Positions 7,464 through 17,061 of a stretch of 64,000 bases of DNA are shown piece by piece. Origin of the DNA: Streptantibioticus parmotrematis (GTDB taxonomy: Bacteria; Actinomycetota; Actinomycetes; Streptomycetales; Streptomycetaceae); the NCBI RefSeq assembly GCF_019890615.1, contig NZ_JAINVZ010000004.1, positions 62,001 through 126,000 on the forward strand, read 5' to 3'. Within the stretch, counting starts at the first letter, position 1, and each line of letters opens with the position of its first letter. The position numbers were made by a program, and so were the translations under genes. Under the pieces are notes generated by a model. That model worked only from the letters and a program-made list of their open reading frames with translations. It had not been told where the DNA came from and searched no databases.

Positions 7464-9826
7464 GAAGTTGCCTCCGTGGCCAGGGCCTTCTCGATGAAGG
7501 CCGCAGTGTCTGAAATGGTGGGAGCGATGAACGGCAGGTCGACCGGAAACTCGGTGCCCAGCTCCTCGTTCAACCGTGCGCCGATCTCCACCGCGTGCAG
7601 GGAGTCGCCCCCGAGGGCGTCCATGAAGTTCGCGTCGTGGTCGATGTGCTCAATACCGAGGACCTCGCGCCAGACCTTCTCCACATGTCCGGTGATGCTC
7701 AGCGCTCGGGGCCGGTCGACCGGTCGCGGCAATGCCTGGCCGGACGACTCCGGTTCGGCCTCAGGGCGCTCCAGCCAGAACCTGCGACGGGTGAACGGGT
7801 AGGTGGGCAGTGACATACGGCGCCGTGTCTCGCCGCCGTAGTACGCGGCCCAGTTGACCGAGACTCCCGCGCGCCATGCCGCGGCGGCCACGTCGGCCAG
7901 GTCGAAGGACGGACCGACCGTGATCTGGCCGACTCCCTCCCGCACGGCCCCTCCTTCCCCGGCGGTGCAAGCGTCGAGGGCCGCGGGAAGCGATGCCGGG
8001 TCGCCGCCGGCGGCCAGCCAGTCGGCCGCGGGGCGCACCCAAGCCGGTGCATCGATCCTTGAGAACGTCAGACCAAGGCGCAGGAGCATCCCGGCCACAC
8101 CAAGTGCGGCGAGAGCCCCGGCCTTCTCCGGCGGCAGGTCCCCGATCTCCGCACGTCCCGTGAGTTCGCTCAGTACGGAGGCCATCAACCGCTCTGTCGC
8201 GACGAGTCGGTGTCCCAGTTCGGACAGCTGGTCCGGAGTTCCCTGGATGGACAACGACCACCGCGCGATCGGCCGGTCGGGTTCGCTCCCCGCTCGCAGG
8301 CATGTGACGGCTTCGGAGACGTCGCCGACCACGGCCGCCCATCGTCGGGGGAATCTGGCGCGCCCCACAGCGAGCGTGTAGGCGGCATCGGCCAAGGCCC
8401 CCGAGTCGAGCCCGGTCATGGAGTCGAGACGGTCCGCCAGTCGATGCCGCATGCGGTCGACTTCCTCGTCACTGCGGGCGGACAAGGCGAGGACCTGGCG
8501 CGGGCGTCCTGGCGCCGACGGCCGGGTCCCAGACGCGGACTCGACCACCACGTGGGCGTTGGAGCCGCCGAGGCCGAAGGAGCTGACACCCGCGATGCGC
8601 GCTCCGTCCCCGGACCAGGGGACCGTGTCGGAGCTGATGACGAAGGGACTTGAGGCGAGGTCGATCTCGGGGTTGGGCGAGCGGAAGTGCAGTGTGCCGG
8701 GCACGGTGGCCCGCTCGACAGCGAGGGTCGCCTTGATGAGTCCTGCGACACCCGCTGCCGCGTCCGTGTGGCCGATATTGGGCTTCACAGCACCGAGTTT
8801 GAGCGACCGGGCCGGCCGCCCGGGGGTCGCGAAGACCCTCTGGAGGGCCTCGAACTCGACAGGATCGCCGATGGCTGTGCCCGTCCCGTGGGCCTCGATG
8901 TATCCGACCTCGTCGGGGGTTACACCGGCCCGCGCGAGCGCGCTGCGGATCACCTGTTCCTGGCCGCCGATGTTGGGGACGGTGAATCCTCCACGGGATC
9001 CGCCGTCGTTGTTGACCGCCCAGCCTCGTACGACAGCCCGGCGGTGGTCACCGTCGGCCCGCGCGTCGGCGTCCCGCTTCAGCACGACGATCCCCGCCCC
9101 GGAGCCGGGAACGGTACCCGAGGCCGCGGCGTCGAACGTACGGCACCGCCCGTCAGCCGACAAGATCCCGCCGTCCGTGTACGTGTAGCCGTCGTCGTCC
9201 GGCATGAGCAGGCTGACACCGCCTGCCAGAGCGATGTCGCAATCCCCCGCAGCCAGTGCCGAGCAGGCGAGCGCGACTGCGCTCAGAGCGGTCGCACAGC
9301 CGGTCTGCACGGTGATGGCCGGGCCGGTGAATCCCAACTTGAACGCGAGCCGAGGCGCCAGGAAGTCCTTCTCGTTGGCCAGTGTGACACGCACGTCTCC
9401 CGTGCGTGCCGCCACGGCTTCTGACGGAGCGACGTGTTCACGGCGGTAGTGGTTCTCGCCCGAGCCGACGAACACACCGACAACCGCGTCCCGGTCACCG
9501 GCATAGCCTGCGTCTTCCAGCGCCTCGGCTGCCACTTCCAGCAACACCCGTTGCTGGGGGTCCATGATGAGGGCCTCTGTCGGTGGCACACGGAAGTAGT
9601 CGGCATCGAACCACTCGATGTCCCTGACCTTTGCCATCGCGCGGATGTGAGTACCGTCCCGCCCTTCCCCGCCCGCCCCGGACTCAGGGCCGTCCGGTCG
9701 GCTCACCGACTCGACGCCCTCGACAAGGTTCGTCCAGTACTGCTCGACGTTGTCCGCGCCGGCAAACCGCGCCGCCATGCCGACCACCGCGACAGGAGAC
9801 AGTATTTGAGGTGGCGCTTGCTGCAT
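7460..9826 (-). CDS. AT-less type I polyketide synthase, KS-linker-ACP
   Basis: 788 residues. KS spans about residues 10-430: the active Cys is in VQTGCATALS (near 175; most cis-AT KSs read TACSSS here), with the His residues of EAHGTGT and NIGHTDAAAG. After the KS comes about 230 residues that look like a degenerate AT shell: the post-AT-like motif LPTYPFTRRRFWLE is present, but no GHSxG active site is visible. The ACP Ser is in ALGGDSLHAVEIG (near 740). With no KR, DH or ER, it would add an unreduced unit. The start is ATG 9826, eight bases after AGGAG. Its stop overlaps the PqqD-like start. The extender may arrive on a free hydroxymalonyl carrier. Confidence 0.88.
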   Translation of the reverse strand: MQQAPPQILSPVAVVGMAARFAGADNVEQYWTNLVEGVESVSRPDGPESGAGGEGRDGTHIRAMAKVRDIEWFDADYFRVPPTEALIMDPQQRVLLEVAAEALEDAGYAGDRDAVVGVFVGSGENHYRREHVAPSEAVAARTGDVRVTLANEKDFLAPRLAFKLGFTGPAITVQTGCATALSAVALACSALAAGDCDIALAGGVSLLMPDDDGYTYTDGGILSADGRCRTFDAAASGTVPGSGAGIVVLKRDADARADGDHRRAVVRGWAVNNDGGSRGGFTVPNIGGQEQVIRSALARAGVTPDEVGYIEAHGTGTAIGDPVEFEALQRVFATPGRPARSLKLGAVKPNIGHTDAAAGVAGLIKATLAVERATVPGTLHFRSPNPEIDLASSPFVISSDTVPWSGDGARIAGVSSFGLGGSNAHVVVESASGTRPSAPGRPRQVLALSARSDEEVDRMRHRLADRLDSMTGLDSGALADAAYTLAVGRARFPRRWAAVVGDVSEAVTCLRAGSEPDRPIARWSLSIQGTPDQLSELGHRLVATERLMASVLSELTGRAEIGDLPPEKAGALAALGVAGMLLRLGLTFSRIDAPAWVRPAADWLAAGGDPASLPAALDACTAGEGGAVREGVGQITVGPSFDLADVAAAAWRAGVSVNWAAYYGGETRRRMSLPTYPFTRRRFWLERPEAEPESSGQALPRPVDRPRALSITGHVEKVWREVLGIEHIDHDANFMDALGGDSLHAVEIGARLNEELGTEFPVDLPFIAPTISDTAAFIEKALATEATS

Positions 9827-10074
9827 CTGGAGAACTCCTGGTGAATCATCGAGGCTGACTGGCACTCAGTCCGCAATGGTGTCCGCGAAGAATATGGGTG
9901 AGGCATGCACCGACCGCCGGTGCATGAATTCATTGGCGGCTCGCGTCACACGTCCACAGTTCTGATCGCGCATCTTCGAGATCACAACTAGACTTTTTCC
10001 ACAAGGGATTCGCGAGTGACCGGCCCACTACCGGGGCTGTCGCCACCTGCCATGTCACTGGTTGTGCGCTGAAT

Positions 10075-11934
10075 TCACTCGACCACCGCGCCTGCCTGGC
10101 TGGAGGACTTCCGCACTCTCTCGACGAAGTCCGCGAGCCGCGGGGCTTGGAACAACGCGCGCACGCTCACGTCCGTGCCGACTTCCCGGCGCGTGCGAGT
10201 GACTACCTTGATCACCATCAACGAGTGTCCGCCGAGGGTGAAGAAGTCGTCCGCGGGACCGACCCGGGCCACGCCGAGTTCATCGGCCCAGATGGCGGCC
10301 ACGGCTGCCATCAGCGGATCATCCCCCGAGGCGCAGCGTTCCGTACCGGCCCTGGCTCGGTCGGCGAGTACACGGCGGGCCCGCTCCACCAGAGCTCGAC
10401 GGTCGATCTTGCCGTTGGGAGTGAGCGGCATGGCGTCCAGGAGCGTCAGCTCACTCGGAATCATGTGCCCCGGCAGCCGGTCGGCCAGGAACGTCTTCAG
10501 CTCAGACGGATCCGGCCCGCCGCTGCGCGCTGTCGCCCAGGCGAGCAGCCGGGTACCGACGGACTCACCCGTGTCGGTGGCGACACACGCGTCGATGATG
10601 TCCGGATGAGCCTTCAGCGCTGCACCCACCTCACCGAGTTCGACGCGGTAGCCCCGTACCTTCACCTGTTCGTCACGTCGTCCCACGTACATCAGGCGCC
10701 CGTCGGAAGCCATTCGTGCCAGGTCGCCGCTGTGGTAAGTGAGTCGCTCGTCCTGGGGGCCCCAGACTTCGACACGGAATGCCCGCGCGGTGGCGTCGTC
10801 GTCGTCAAGGTACCCACGTGCCAGCCCGGGACCGGAGATCCACATCTCACCGGTCTCTCCCGTGGACGTGGGCGTTCCATCCTCGTTCCGCAACGACACC
10901 TCGAGATCGGGGAGCGGGACGCCAATGGGACTTCCCCCGCCCTCGACCGCGTCATTCGCAGTGATCGGGCAGTGCGTGACATGCACGGTGGTCTCGGTGA
11001 TGCCGTACATGTTCACGATGCGCGGGCTTCGGTCGCCATGACGAGCGAACCACCCGCTCAACGAGGCAGGATCCAGCCTTTCACCACCGAGGACGACCAG
11101 CCGCAGATGGTCAAGGCGGGCAGGTCGCTGCTCGTCCGCACTGGCCAGCGCGACCAGAGCGGATGGGGTTTGGCTGAGCACCGTGACGGACTCGCGTTCG
11201 ATCAGGCCCAGGAGTTCATCCGGCAGGCGCGCGTCGTCATCCTCCACGACCACGAGCCGACCACCGAACAACAAAGGCCCCCACATCTCCCACACCGAGA
11301 AGTCGAAGGCATAGGAGTGCAGCATCGTCCACACATCATCGGCGCCAAGGTCGTAGACCTGCGACGCGGCGGCCATAAGCCTGGTGACGTTGCGATGCGT
11401 CACCTTCACGCCCTTCGGCGCGCCCGTGGAGCCTGAGGTGAACATCACGTAGGCGAGGTCCTCGGCTGACACCGCGACGGCCGGGGGCAATTGCTCCGGG
11501 CCTTCGGTCACGCCGACCAGCACCGGTGTCCCGCGGTGCCATCCCTTGACCCGGACCGCGAGGTCGTCATCGGTCAGCACGACGTCCGCCCCGGCACGTT
11601 CCACCAAGCCGGCGAGGCGCGTGTCCGGATACCGGGGATCGAGCGGTACGTAAGCCGCCCCTGCCATGAGTACGCCGAGGATGGCAGGCACCACCCGGGG
11701 TCGCGTGACGCATACGGGCACCAGGTCGCCGGGACGGACCCCTGAGGCGACCAGCCGCCTGGCGATGCCACGGGCAAGGTCGTGAAGTTGTCCGTAGGTC
11801 ATTGAGGCGCCGTCGGCGGTGAGGGCCAGGGCCTGGGGACTCTTTACGGCCTGGTGGGCGAACCACTCGTGCAGCGTCTCGGCTGGTCCCGTGGGCTGCG
11901 CCTTTTCGGCCGCGTTGCTGTCTGTCTCCGGCAT
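10075..11934 (-). CDS. NRPS adenylation-PCP didomain, threonine-type pocket
   Basis: 619 residues. Adenylation core motifs are present: YVMFTSGSTGAPKGVKVTHR (A3), NMYGITETTVH (A5) and the terminal NGKID lysine (A10). The PCP Ser is in FFTLGGHSLMVIKV (near 568). Reading the pocket by eye against GrsA gives D-F-W-S-V-G-M-V-H-K, close to the threonine code D-F-W-N-I-G-M-V-H-K. It would activate and hold Thr or a close relative. There is no C domain, so another enzyme must take the aminoacyl group. The start may be 11934 or 11937 (ATGATG after GGGGGA). It is first in the minus-strand group, 248 bases before the KS gene, and divergent from the big operon. Confidence 0.88.
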   Translation of the reverse strand: MPETDSNAAEKAQPTGPAETLHEWFAHQAVKSPQALALTADGASMTYGQLHDLARGIARRLVASGVRPGDLVPVCVTRPRVVPAILGVLMAGAAYVPLDPRYPDTRLAGLVERAGADVVLTDDDLAVRVKGWHRGTPVLVGVTEGPEQLPPAVAVSAEDLAYVMFTSGSTGAPKGVKVTHRNVTRLMAAASQVYDLGADDVWTMLHSYAFDFSVWEMWGPLLFGGRLVVVEDDDARLPDELLGLIERESVTVLSQTPSALVALASADEQRPARLDHLRLVVLGGERLDPASLSGWFARHGDRSPRIVNMYGITETTVHVTHCPITANDAVEGGGSPIGVPLPDLEVSLRNEDGTPTSTGETGEMWISGPGLARGYLDDDDATARAFRVEVWGPQDERLTYHSGDLARMASDGRLMYVGRRDEQVKVRGYRVELGEVGAALKAHPDIIDACVATDTGESVGTRLLAWATARSGGPDPSELKTFLADRLPGHMIPSELTLLDAMPLTPNGKIDRRALVERARRVLADRARAGTERCASGDDPLMAAVAAIWADELGVARVGPADDFFTLGGHSLMVIKVVTRTRREVGTDVSVRALFQAPRLADFVERVRKSSSQAGAVVE

Positions 11935-11937
11935 CAT

Positions 11938-12934
11938 TCCCCCATAGGTCACACCTGACCCGACGTTAAGTGGCGACGAAGCGGGTAAGGACCTCATCGC
12001 GCACCGGCGTGCACTGCCATGGTGGGCGAGCGTTGCGCCCCACTCCGCTCACGCATGAGCCGGACGTCAGCGAACGTCACATTCATGCAAAAAGGCCAGG
12101 GCAAGGCATCCGTCCCCCCGATCGACCGCGGCACACGAACGGAGACGCAGCCATTCCCGCCCTCGGTCGACGGTTCCGAAGCTTCACCAGCGGTGGAGCA
12201 GGAACCAGTGTCCAGCTTCGAAGAAGGTACACCTAGCCACCAGCCACGATGGTGGCAGGACTGCCGGCCGACCGAATCTCCCGTTGAGGATGCTTGATTC
12301 ACGGCTCGGAGGTCAAGCATCTTCTGTTGCGGCCCGAGGCCACTTGGCCGAATGTTTACAGCGTCGGCGCGCCATCGCGCGCCGACACCGGTAACACTGG
12401 ATTCTGGTCGCCAGGGCGCGCCTCGCACACTGGATCAAGGCACTCGGGCGATACCGCAGCAGGCCTGCTGACCTGCCGTTTCACGCTCGATTGCGGCAAC
12501 GCTGGCGCTCGCCCTCGATGGAACCGGCGAACCGGTGCTGACGCCCAGCGAGGGGAAGGGGACCGGCTCCGAGTCGAGCGGGCGCCGGATAATTGCTGTG
12601 GTCAAAGATAATGCTGGGAGCTAGACTCCAGCGACCTCGAACACCTCTCCGCAGGCCACGTGCCGAACGCCGAGGGGTGCAACGGGACTTGGGGGGAGTG
12701 TTACATTTTGCGGCGCCATCACACGGTCCCGCCTGGAGCTGCCTCAGCAGCTCGGCGGGAGCTCTCGCGTGACACCTATTGCGGTCACGAAACGCGGGCC
12801 GGTAGCAGGAACCATCACTGATCCCTTCGCTTGAGCAGGAATCGAAGGGCAAGGATGCGTCCCACGGTAAGTCCGTACATTGGCAGCGATGTCCGGATTG
12901 ACCTCTATAAGGAATTAACGGGGTAGAGATCGTC
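11938..12934. promoter_or_regulatory. Long divergent control region between the two biosynthetic operons
   Basis: About 1 kb with no convincing gene on either strand; frames present have poor codon bias. It must carry promoters for the minus-strand A-PCP group and the 26-kb plus-strand operon. A perfect 9-bp inverted repeat, GATGCTTGA (12289-12297) and TCAAGCATC (12313-12321), could be a regulator site or terminator. TTGACC at 12898-12903, close to the plus-strand start, resembles a -35 box, but no convincing -10 follows. No regulator gene was found in the cluster. Confidence 0.45.
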
Positions 12935-15169
12935 GTGAGCCTGATACGCCTGGCAATTGTCGGTGGTGGCCCGTACTGCACGTATGCGATGGAACGGCTG
13001 GCGGCTTCGGTGGCTTCACACGAAGGCGTCACTCTCGAGATCCACGTCTTCGACCGCACCGGCCAGTTCGGCGCAGGCGGGGTGCACAGCCCCCTTCAAG
13101 CCCCCACCAGCTTCCTCAACCGCATCGCCAAGCACGTGTCTTTCGGCGCGGACGACACCAACGAAGGTGCAGGGCCGGTCCTGCCGGCCGGGCGTCGTCC
13201 AAACCTGTACGAGTGGTGCCGACGCAAGTTCGCGCAGACCGGTGACCCCCGCTTCGACATCGAGGCCGACAGTTGGCCCAAGCGCTACCTGCACGGCATG
13301 GCTCTGCGTGAGCAGTTCGCCCGATACGTGGAATCGCTGCGCGCCCTGTCCCGGGTGACCGTGGAACTGCACCATCACGAAGTCATCGACATGGAAGACC
13401 TCGTCGGGCCCGCGGGAACAGCGAAGGCGCTGGTGATCACTTCGCTGCCGCTCGCCGAGGATGAGGAGAGCGCACCCCAGCGCACCACCGTCGACCAAGC
13501 ACTGCTCCTCACCGGACACTCCTACAACGACCCCATGCGCTCCGAGCGGACCCGCCACTGGGCTGAGTGCGCGAACTCCACAGCGCGATCCACCTACCTG
13601 CCGAGTGCGTACCCGCTCCAGGAACGGCTGACCGCGGAGGCGGCGGGCCCCGGCCAGGTGGTCGGTTGCGCCGGCACCATGCTGACCGGCATCGACGTCG
13701 TCCTTCACCTCACGGAAGGACGCGGGGGCCGCTTCGAGCGGGACAGTGGCGGAAACCTGCGCTACCTGCCCTCCGGTCGGGAGCCCCGTTCCATCGTCGC
13801 CTTCAGCGAGTCCGGTCTGTTCGCGTTCGCGCGCTGCCCGGAGTCGAGCCGTCCCGGGGTGCCGCAAGCGAAGCACAGAGGCGTCTTCCTGACCATCGAG
13901 GCGGTCGACCGGCTTCGTCGCAACTTCGGCAGCCGCCCCGTCCGAATCGGAGAGAGGATGGTGCGTCAACTCGACTACGAACAGCACCTGTTCCCTCTCA
14001 TGGTCGCTGAGATGTGGCTGCTGTACTACGCGACCCTGTTCGGTCCCGACTTCGGTCGGCACCTCGCGCAAGCGTCCCGGGCGGCACGCGAGGACTTCCT
14101 GGACCGCGCGGCAGGGTGCCTTTCGTCCGACGAGTCCGTCCGTATGCTGACGGCCCCCATGAGCGAGAGTGTGGCCGAGGCCGTGACCGCCTTGGAGTCC
14201 CTGCTAGGGGGACGCTCCCAGTATGCCGCCCTCTGTGCGGAAGAACGGGCCTGGTCCTTCGAGGCCCTGGTCGAGCGGTACGCGGAGGTGGTACTGGGCG
14301 AGGAGGGCCGCAAGGATCTCGAAGCGGCCCTGGACAGTCCGTCCGAAGTGGCTTCGGTAGTAGCCGGGTTGAAGTCACCAACCGGTCACGCCGTGCTTCC
14401 CTCCGGCAACTTGTTCTCCTGGGAACGGACTCTCCAGCCCATCGCGGACAGCGAGCAGACCTCAGCGGAGCGATACCGCGAGGCGATGGTGGACTTCATG
14501 GCCACCGACCACCTCTGGGCGCGTCAGGGCAACTTCATGAATCCCGCCAAGACCGCGGCGGACGGAGTCTGGCGCGGTCTGCGGCCTGTGATTGTGCACG
14601 CAGTCAACTTCGGTGGCCTGCACGCAGAATCACACCGCAAGTTCCTCGGTACCTGGCTGCGCCAGCACAACAGGCTGGCATACGGGCCGGTACCAGACGT
14701 GATGGAGAGGATCCGCGCACTGATCGAGCACGGCATCCTCGACGTCTCGCCGGGCCCAGGAGCCCGGGTGGCCACAGAAGGAGACGGCCTGGCCGTCGTC
14801 GGGCCGCGCACCGGTGTCGTTCGTCATGTCGACGTCCTGGTCGACGCTCGGGTCCCTGCTTTCGACGCATCCGCGGACATTGCTGACCTGTATCCGAACC
14901 TGCTGCGCCGTGGCATCGTCCGCAAGTGGTGCAACCCTCAGCCCGGCGGCCCTGGCTTCGAGCCCGGTGGGCTCGACCTCGCCGAGGACTTCCAGGTCGT
15001 CCGTCCTGACGGATCCGTGGACGGGCGGATCACCGTGCTCGGACCCGCCATCGAGGGACAACGGTTCTTCCAGGGTGGGGCCTTGAAGCCGGACGCGAAT
15101 CACCACGCCATGCGGAACATCCTGTGCTGGCTGCACAACTTCTGGGGGGCGGCCGACGCCGGGGGCTAG
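12935..15169 (+). CDS. Large FAD/NAD(P)-binding protein
   Basis: 744 residues. The N-terminus LIRLAIVGGGPYCTYAMERL carries the dinucleotide-binding GxGxxxxxxxxRL seen in the FAD/NAD(P)-binding family with an extended C-terminus (NAD_binding_9 type). A conserved PTSFLNRIAKHVSFG block follows near residue 55. The remaining 600 residues are mostly helical with no second known domain recognised. Proteins of this kind are uncharacterised amine- or hydroxyl-oxidation candidates in natural-product clusters. It is the first gene of the 17-gene operon, so it probably acts early or on a building block. The start is GTG 12935; no strong ribosome site is visible nearby. The reaction is unknown. Confidence 0.65.
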   Translation: MSLIRLAIVGGGPYCTYAMERLAASVASHEGVTLEIHVFDRTGQFGAGGVHSPLQAPTSFLNRIAKHVSFGADDTNEGAGPVLPAGRRPNLYEWCRRKFAQTGDPRFDIEADSWPKRYLHGMALREQFARYVESLRALSRVTVELHHHEVIDMEDLVGPAGTAKALVITSLPLAEDEESAPQRTTVDQALLLTGHSYNDPMRSERTRHWAECANSTARSTYLPSAYPLQERLTAEAAGPGQVVGCAGTMLTGIDVVLHLTEGRGGRFERDSGGNLRYLPSGREPRSIVAFSESGLFAFARCPESSRPGVPQAKHRGVFLTIEAVDRLRRNFGSRPVRIGERMVRQLDYEQHLFPLMVAEMWLLYYATLFGPDFGRHLAQASRAAREDFLDRAAGCLSSDESVRMLTAPMSESVAEAVTALESLLGGRSQYAALCAEERAWSFEALVERYAEVVLGEEGRKDLEAALDSPSEVASVVAGLKSPTGHAVLPSGNLFSWERTLQPIADSEQTSAERYREAMVDFMATDHLWARQGNFMNPAKTAADGVWRGLRPVIVHAVNFGGLHAESHRKFLGTWLRQHNRLAYGPVPDVMERIRALIEHGILDVSPGPGARVATEGDGLAVVGPRTGVVRHVDVLVDARVPAFDASADIADLYPNLLRRGIVRKWCNPQPGGPGFEPGGLDLAEDFQVVRPDGSVDGRITVLGPAIEGQRFFQGGALKPDANHHAMRNILCWLHNFWGAADAGG

Positions 15170-15223
15170 AGCGGAAACCGAGCCGCACGACCCATATCCG
15201 CCCTCTCAAGAGACTCCACTTTC

Positions 15224-17050
15224 ATGGACATTCAGCACGACGCCCGTACCGGGGCTGAACAGCCAGAGGCCGTGCACCACCTCGTAGGCGAACAGTCCCG
15301 GTGCCGCCCGGACGCTCTCGCCGTGGTCGACCTGGCCACCGACCGACACCTCACCTATCGAGAACTGTGGCACCGCGCGGGCGGGCTCGCCGCGCGACTG
15401 CAGGCCACCGGCGTGGGCCGCGGTGATGTCTGTGGCGTCGCTCTCAGTCGCTCGGCCGACCTGGTCGTCGCCATGCTCGCAGTGGCGAGGGCCGGAGGCT
15501 GCTACGTTCCTCTGGACACCGGAGCGCCAAGGCGCCGTTCCGCTGCCCAGTTGACCGACTCGATGGCCCGCTGCCTCATCGCGGCACCCGAGGACCGCGA
15601 CCACGCTTCCGCCTTAGTCCCAGGACTGACCGTGGTCGACGTGGTGCGCGAATGCGATACCGCACCCCACGTTTCGGACCCCGAGATCTCCGGCGACGAC
15701 CCGCTCTACGTGAACTTCACGTCCGGCACCAGCGGCCGTCCCAAAGCCGTCGTCGTGCCCCACCGCGCCGTGAGACATCTGGCCAACGACCCGACCTACT
15801 GCCACCTCGAACCGGGAGACCGGGTCGGCAACGCCGCCAATCCCGCGTTCGACGCCACGACCTTCGAGGTGTGGACGACCCTCGTGGCCGGTGGGACTGT
15901 GGTTGTCCTGCCGCCCGTGGCCACCGTAGGGCTGGAGCGCTGGACCAGCCTGCTGCGTACGGCCGGCATTGACGCGTTGTTCCTGACCACCTCCTTGTTC
16001 CATGTGATCGCCCAGGAGCAGCCCGAGGCACTGGGCACGCTGAAGACACTGCTTGTGGGCGGTGAGGCGCTGAACCCCGAAGCAGCCCGCCGGGTGCTGG
16101 CCTCGGCTCCGCCGGGACGGCTGGTGAACGTCTACGGGCCGACGGAGGCCACCACGTTCGCCACTTACTACGACCTCACTCCGGAGCGACTCGACCGGGT
16201 GGAAAGAGTGCCCATCGGACGCGCGATCCAGCACACCACGCTCCATGTCCTCGATCCGGACCTTCGGCCCGTCGCGGACGGAGAACGGGGCGAACTGTGC
16301 ATCGGGGGGCCGGGAGTCGCGCTCGGCTACCTGGGCCGTCCCGGGCTGACCACCGAACGATTCGTCACTTTGCCCGGCGCCCCGGGCCTCGGGCCGGTGT
16401 ATCGCACGGGAGACGTGGTACGGAAGTCCCCAGGAGGCCTCCTGGAGATTTTCGGGCGGTTCGACCGGCAGGTGAAGCTGCGGGGCTTCCGCGTCGAACT
16501 CGAAGAGATCGAACGGGCGGCGCTCGCCTCGAGTGTGGTCGTGGAGGCGGCCGTCGAGAAGGTGGGCGAAGGCGCTTCGGCCGCCCTGGTGGGCTTCGTT
16601 GTGCCCGTGGCTGACAGTGGCAGCGGCCCGGGCACCTTCGGGGAGAGGCTTCAGTCGGCTCTCGTCACGCTGCTGCCCGACTACATGCTTCCCGCACGCT
16701 GGATCGTCCTGGACCGATTGCCGCTCGGGCCCACCGGAAAGACGGACCGTGCCGCGCTGCTCCGGCAGATCGCAGCCGCCGGGCCTGAACCTGGTGAAGA
16801 TGCCCCGTCCAGCCGCGAAGGGCTGTCCGACGAGGTCCGCCGTATCTGGTGCGATGTCCTGAGCGCGCCCAGTGCCCGCCTTGAGGACAACTTCATCGAG
16901 ACAGGTGGCAACTCGATCCTGGCGATCCAGCTCGCCTCACGCATCAGCGAGGCCGTGTCCGCCGAGCTCGGGCCGACCGACGTTCTGCTGGCCACCGATC
17001 TCGCCGAGTTGATCGATGCGGTGCGGGCCTCGGTGTCCGCTCAGTCCTGA
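15224..17050 (+). CDS. NRPS adenylation-PCP didomain, carries a TTA codon
   Basis: 608 residues. A3 reads VNFTSGTSGRPKAVVVPHRA, A5 reads NVYGPTEATTF and A10 carries GPTGKTD. The PCP Ser is in FIETGGNSILAIQL (near 561). Pocket residues read by eye are D-A-F-F-L-G-V-T-F-K, which suggests a hydrophobic or beta-amino-type substrate but is not assigned firmly. The leucine in HASALVPG (codon 15614-15616) is TTA, read only by the bldA tRNA in Streptomyces, so translation is probably restricted to late growth. The gene follows the FAD protein by 54 bases and precedes the C-A-PCP-C gene by 11. Confidence 0.87.
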   Translation: MDIQHDARTGAEQPEAVHHLVGEQSRCRPDALAVVDLATDRHLTYRELWHRAGGLAARLQATGVGRGDVCGVALSRSADLVVAMLAVARAGGCYVPLDTGAPRRRSAAQLTDSMARCLIAAPEDRDHASALVPGLTVVDVVRECDTAPHVSDPEISGDDPLYVNFTSGTSGRPKAVVVPHRAVRHLANDPTYCHLEPGDRVGNAANPAFDATTFEVWTTLVAGGTVVVLPPVATVGLERWTSLLRTAGIDALFLTTSLFHVIAQEQPEALGTLKTLLVGGEALNPEAARRVLASAPPGRLVNVYGPTEATTFATYYDLTPERLDRVERVPIGRAIQHTTLHVLDPDLRPVADGERGELCIGGPGVALGYLGRPGLTTERFVTLPGAPGLGPVYRTGDVVRKSPGGLLEIFGRFDRQVKLRGFRVELEEIERAALASSVVVEAAVEKVGEGASAALVGFVVPVADSGSGPGTFGERLQSALVTLLPDYMLPARWIVLDRLPLGPTGKTDRAALLRQIAAAGPEPGEDAPSSREGLSDEVRRIWCDVLSAPSARLEDNFIETGGNSILAIQLASRISEAVSAELGPTDVLLATDLAELIDAVRASVSAQS

Positions 17051-17061
17051 CGGGGGTAACG

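Noticed and set aside
7460-9826. The 230-residue region after the first KS, considered as an active acyltransferase
   Set aside because: No GHSxG or equivalent active-site motif is visible; only linker-like flanking motifs remain.
13016-14071. Long open frames on the strand opposite the FAD protein, and similar long frames opposite other large genes
   Set aside because: High GC suppresses stop codons; these are mirror frames of well-supported genes with atypical amino-acid composition.
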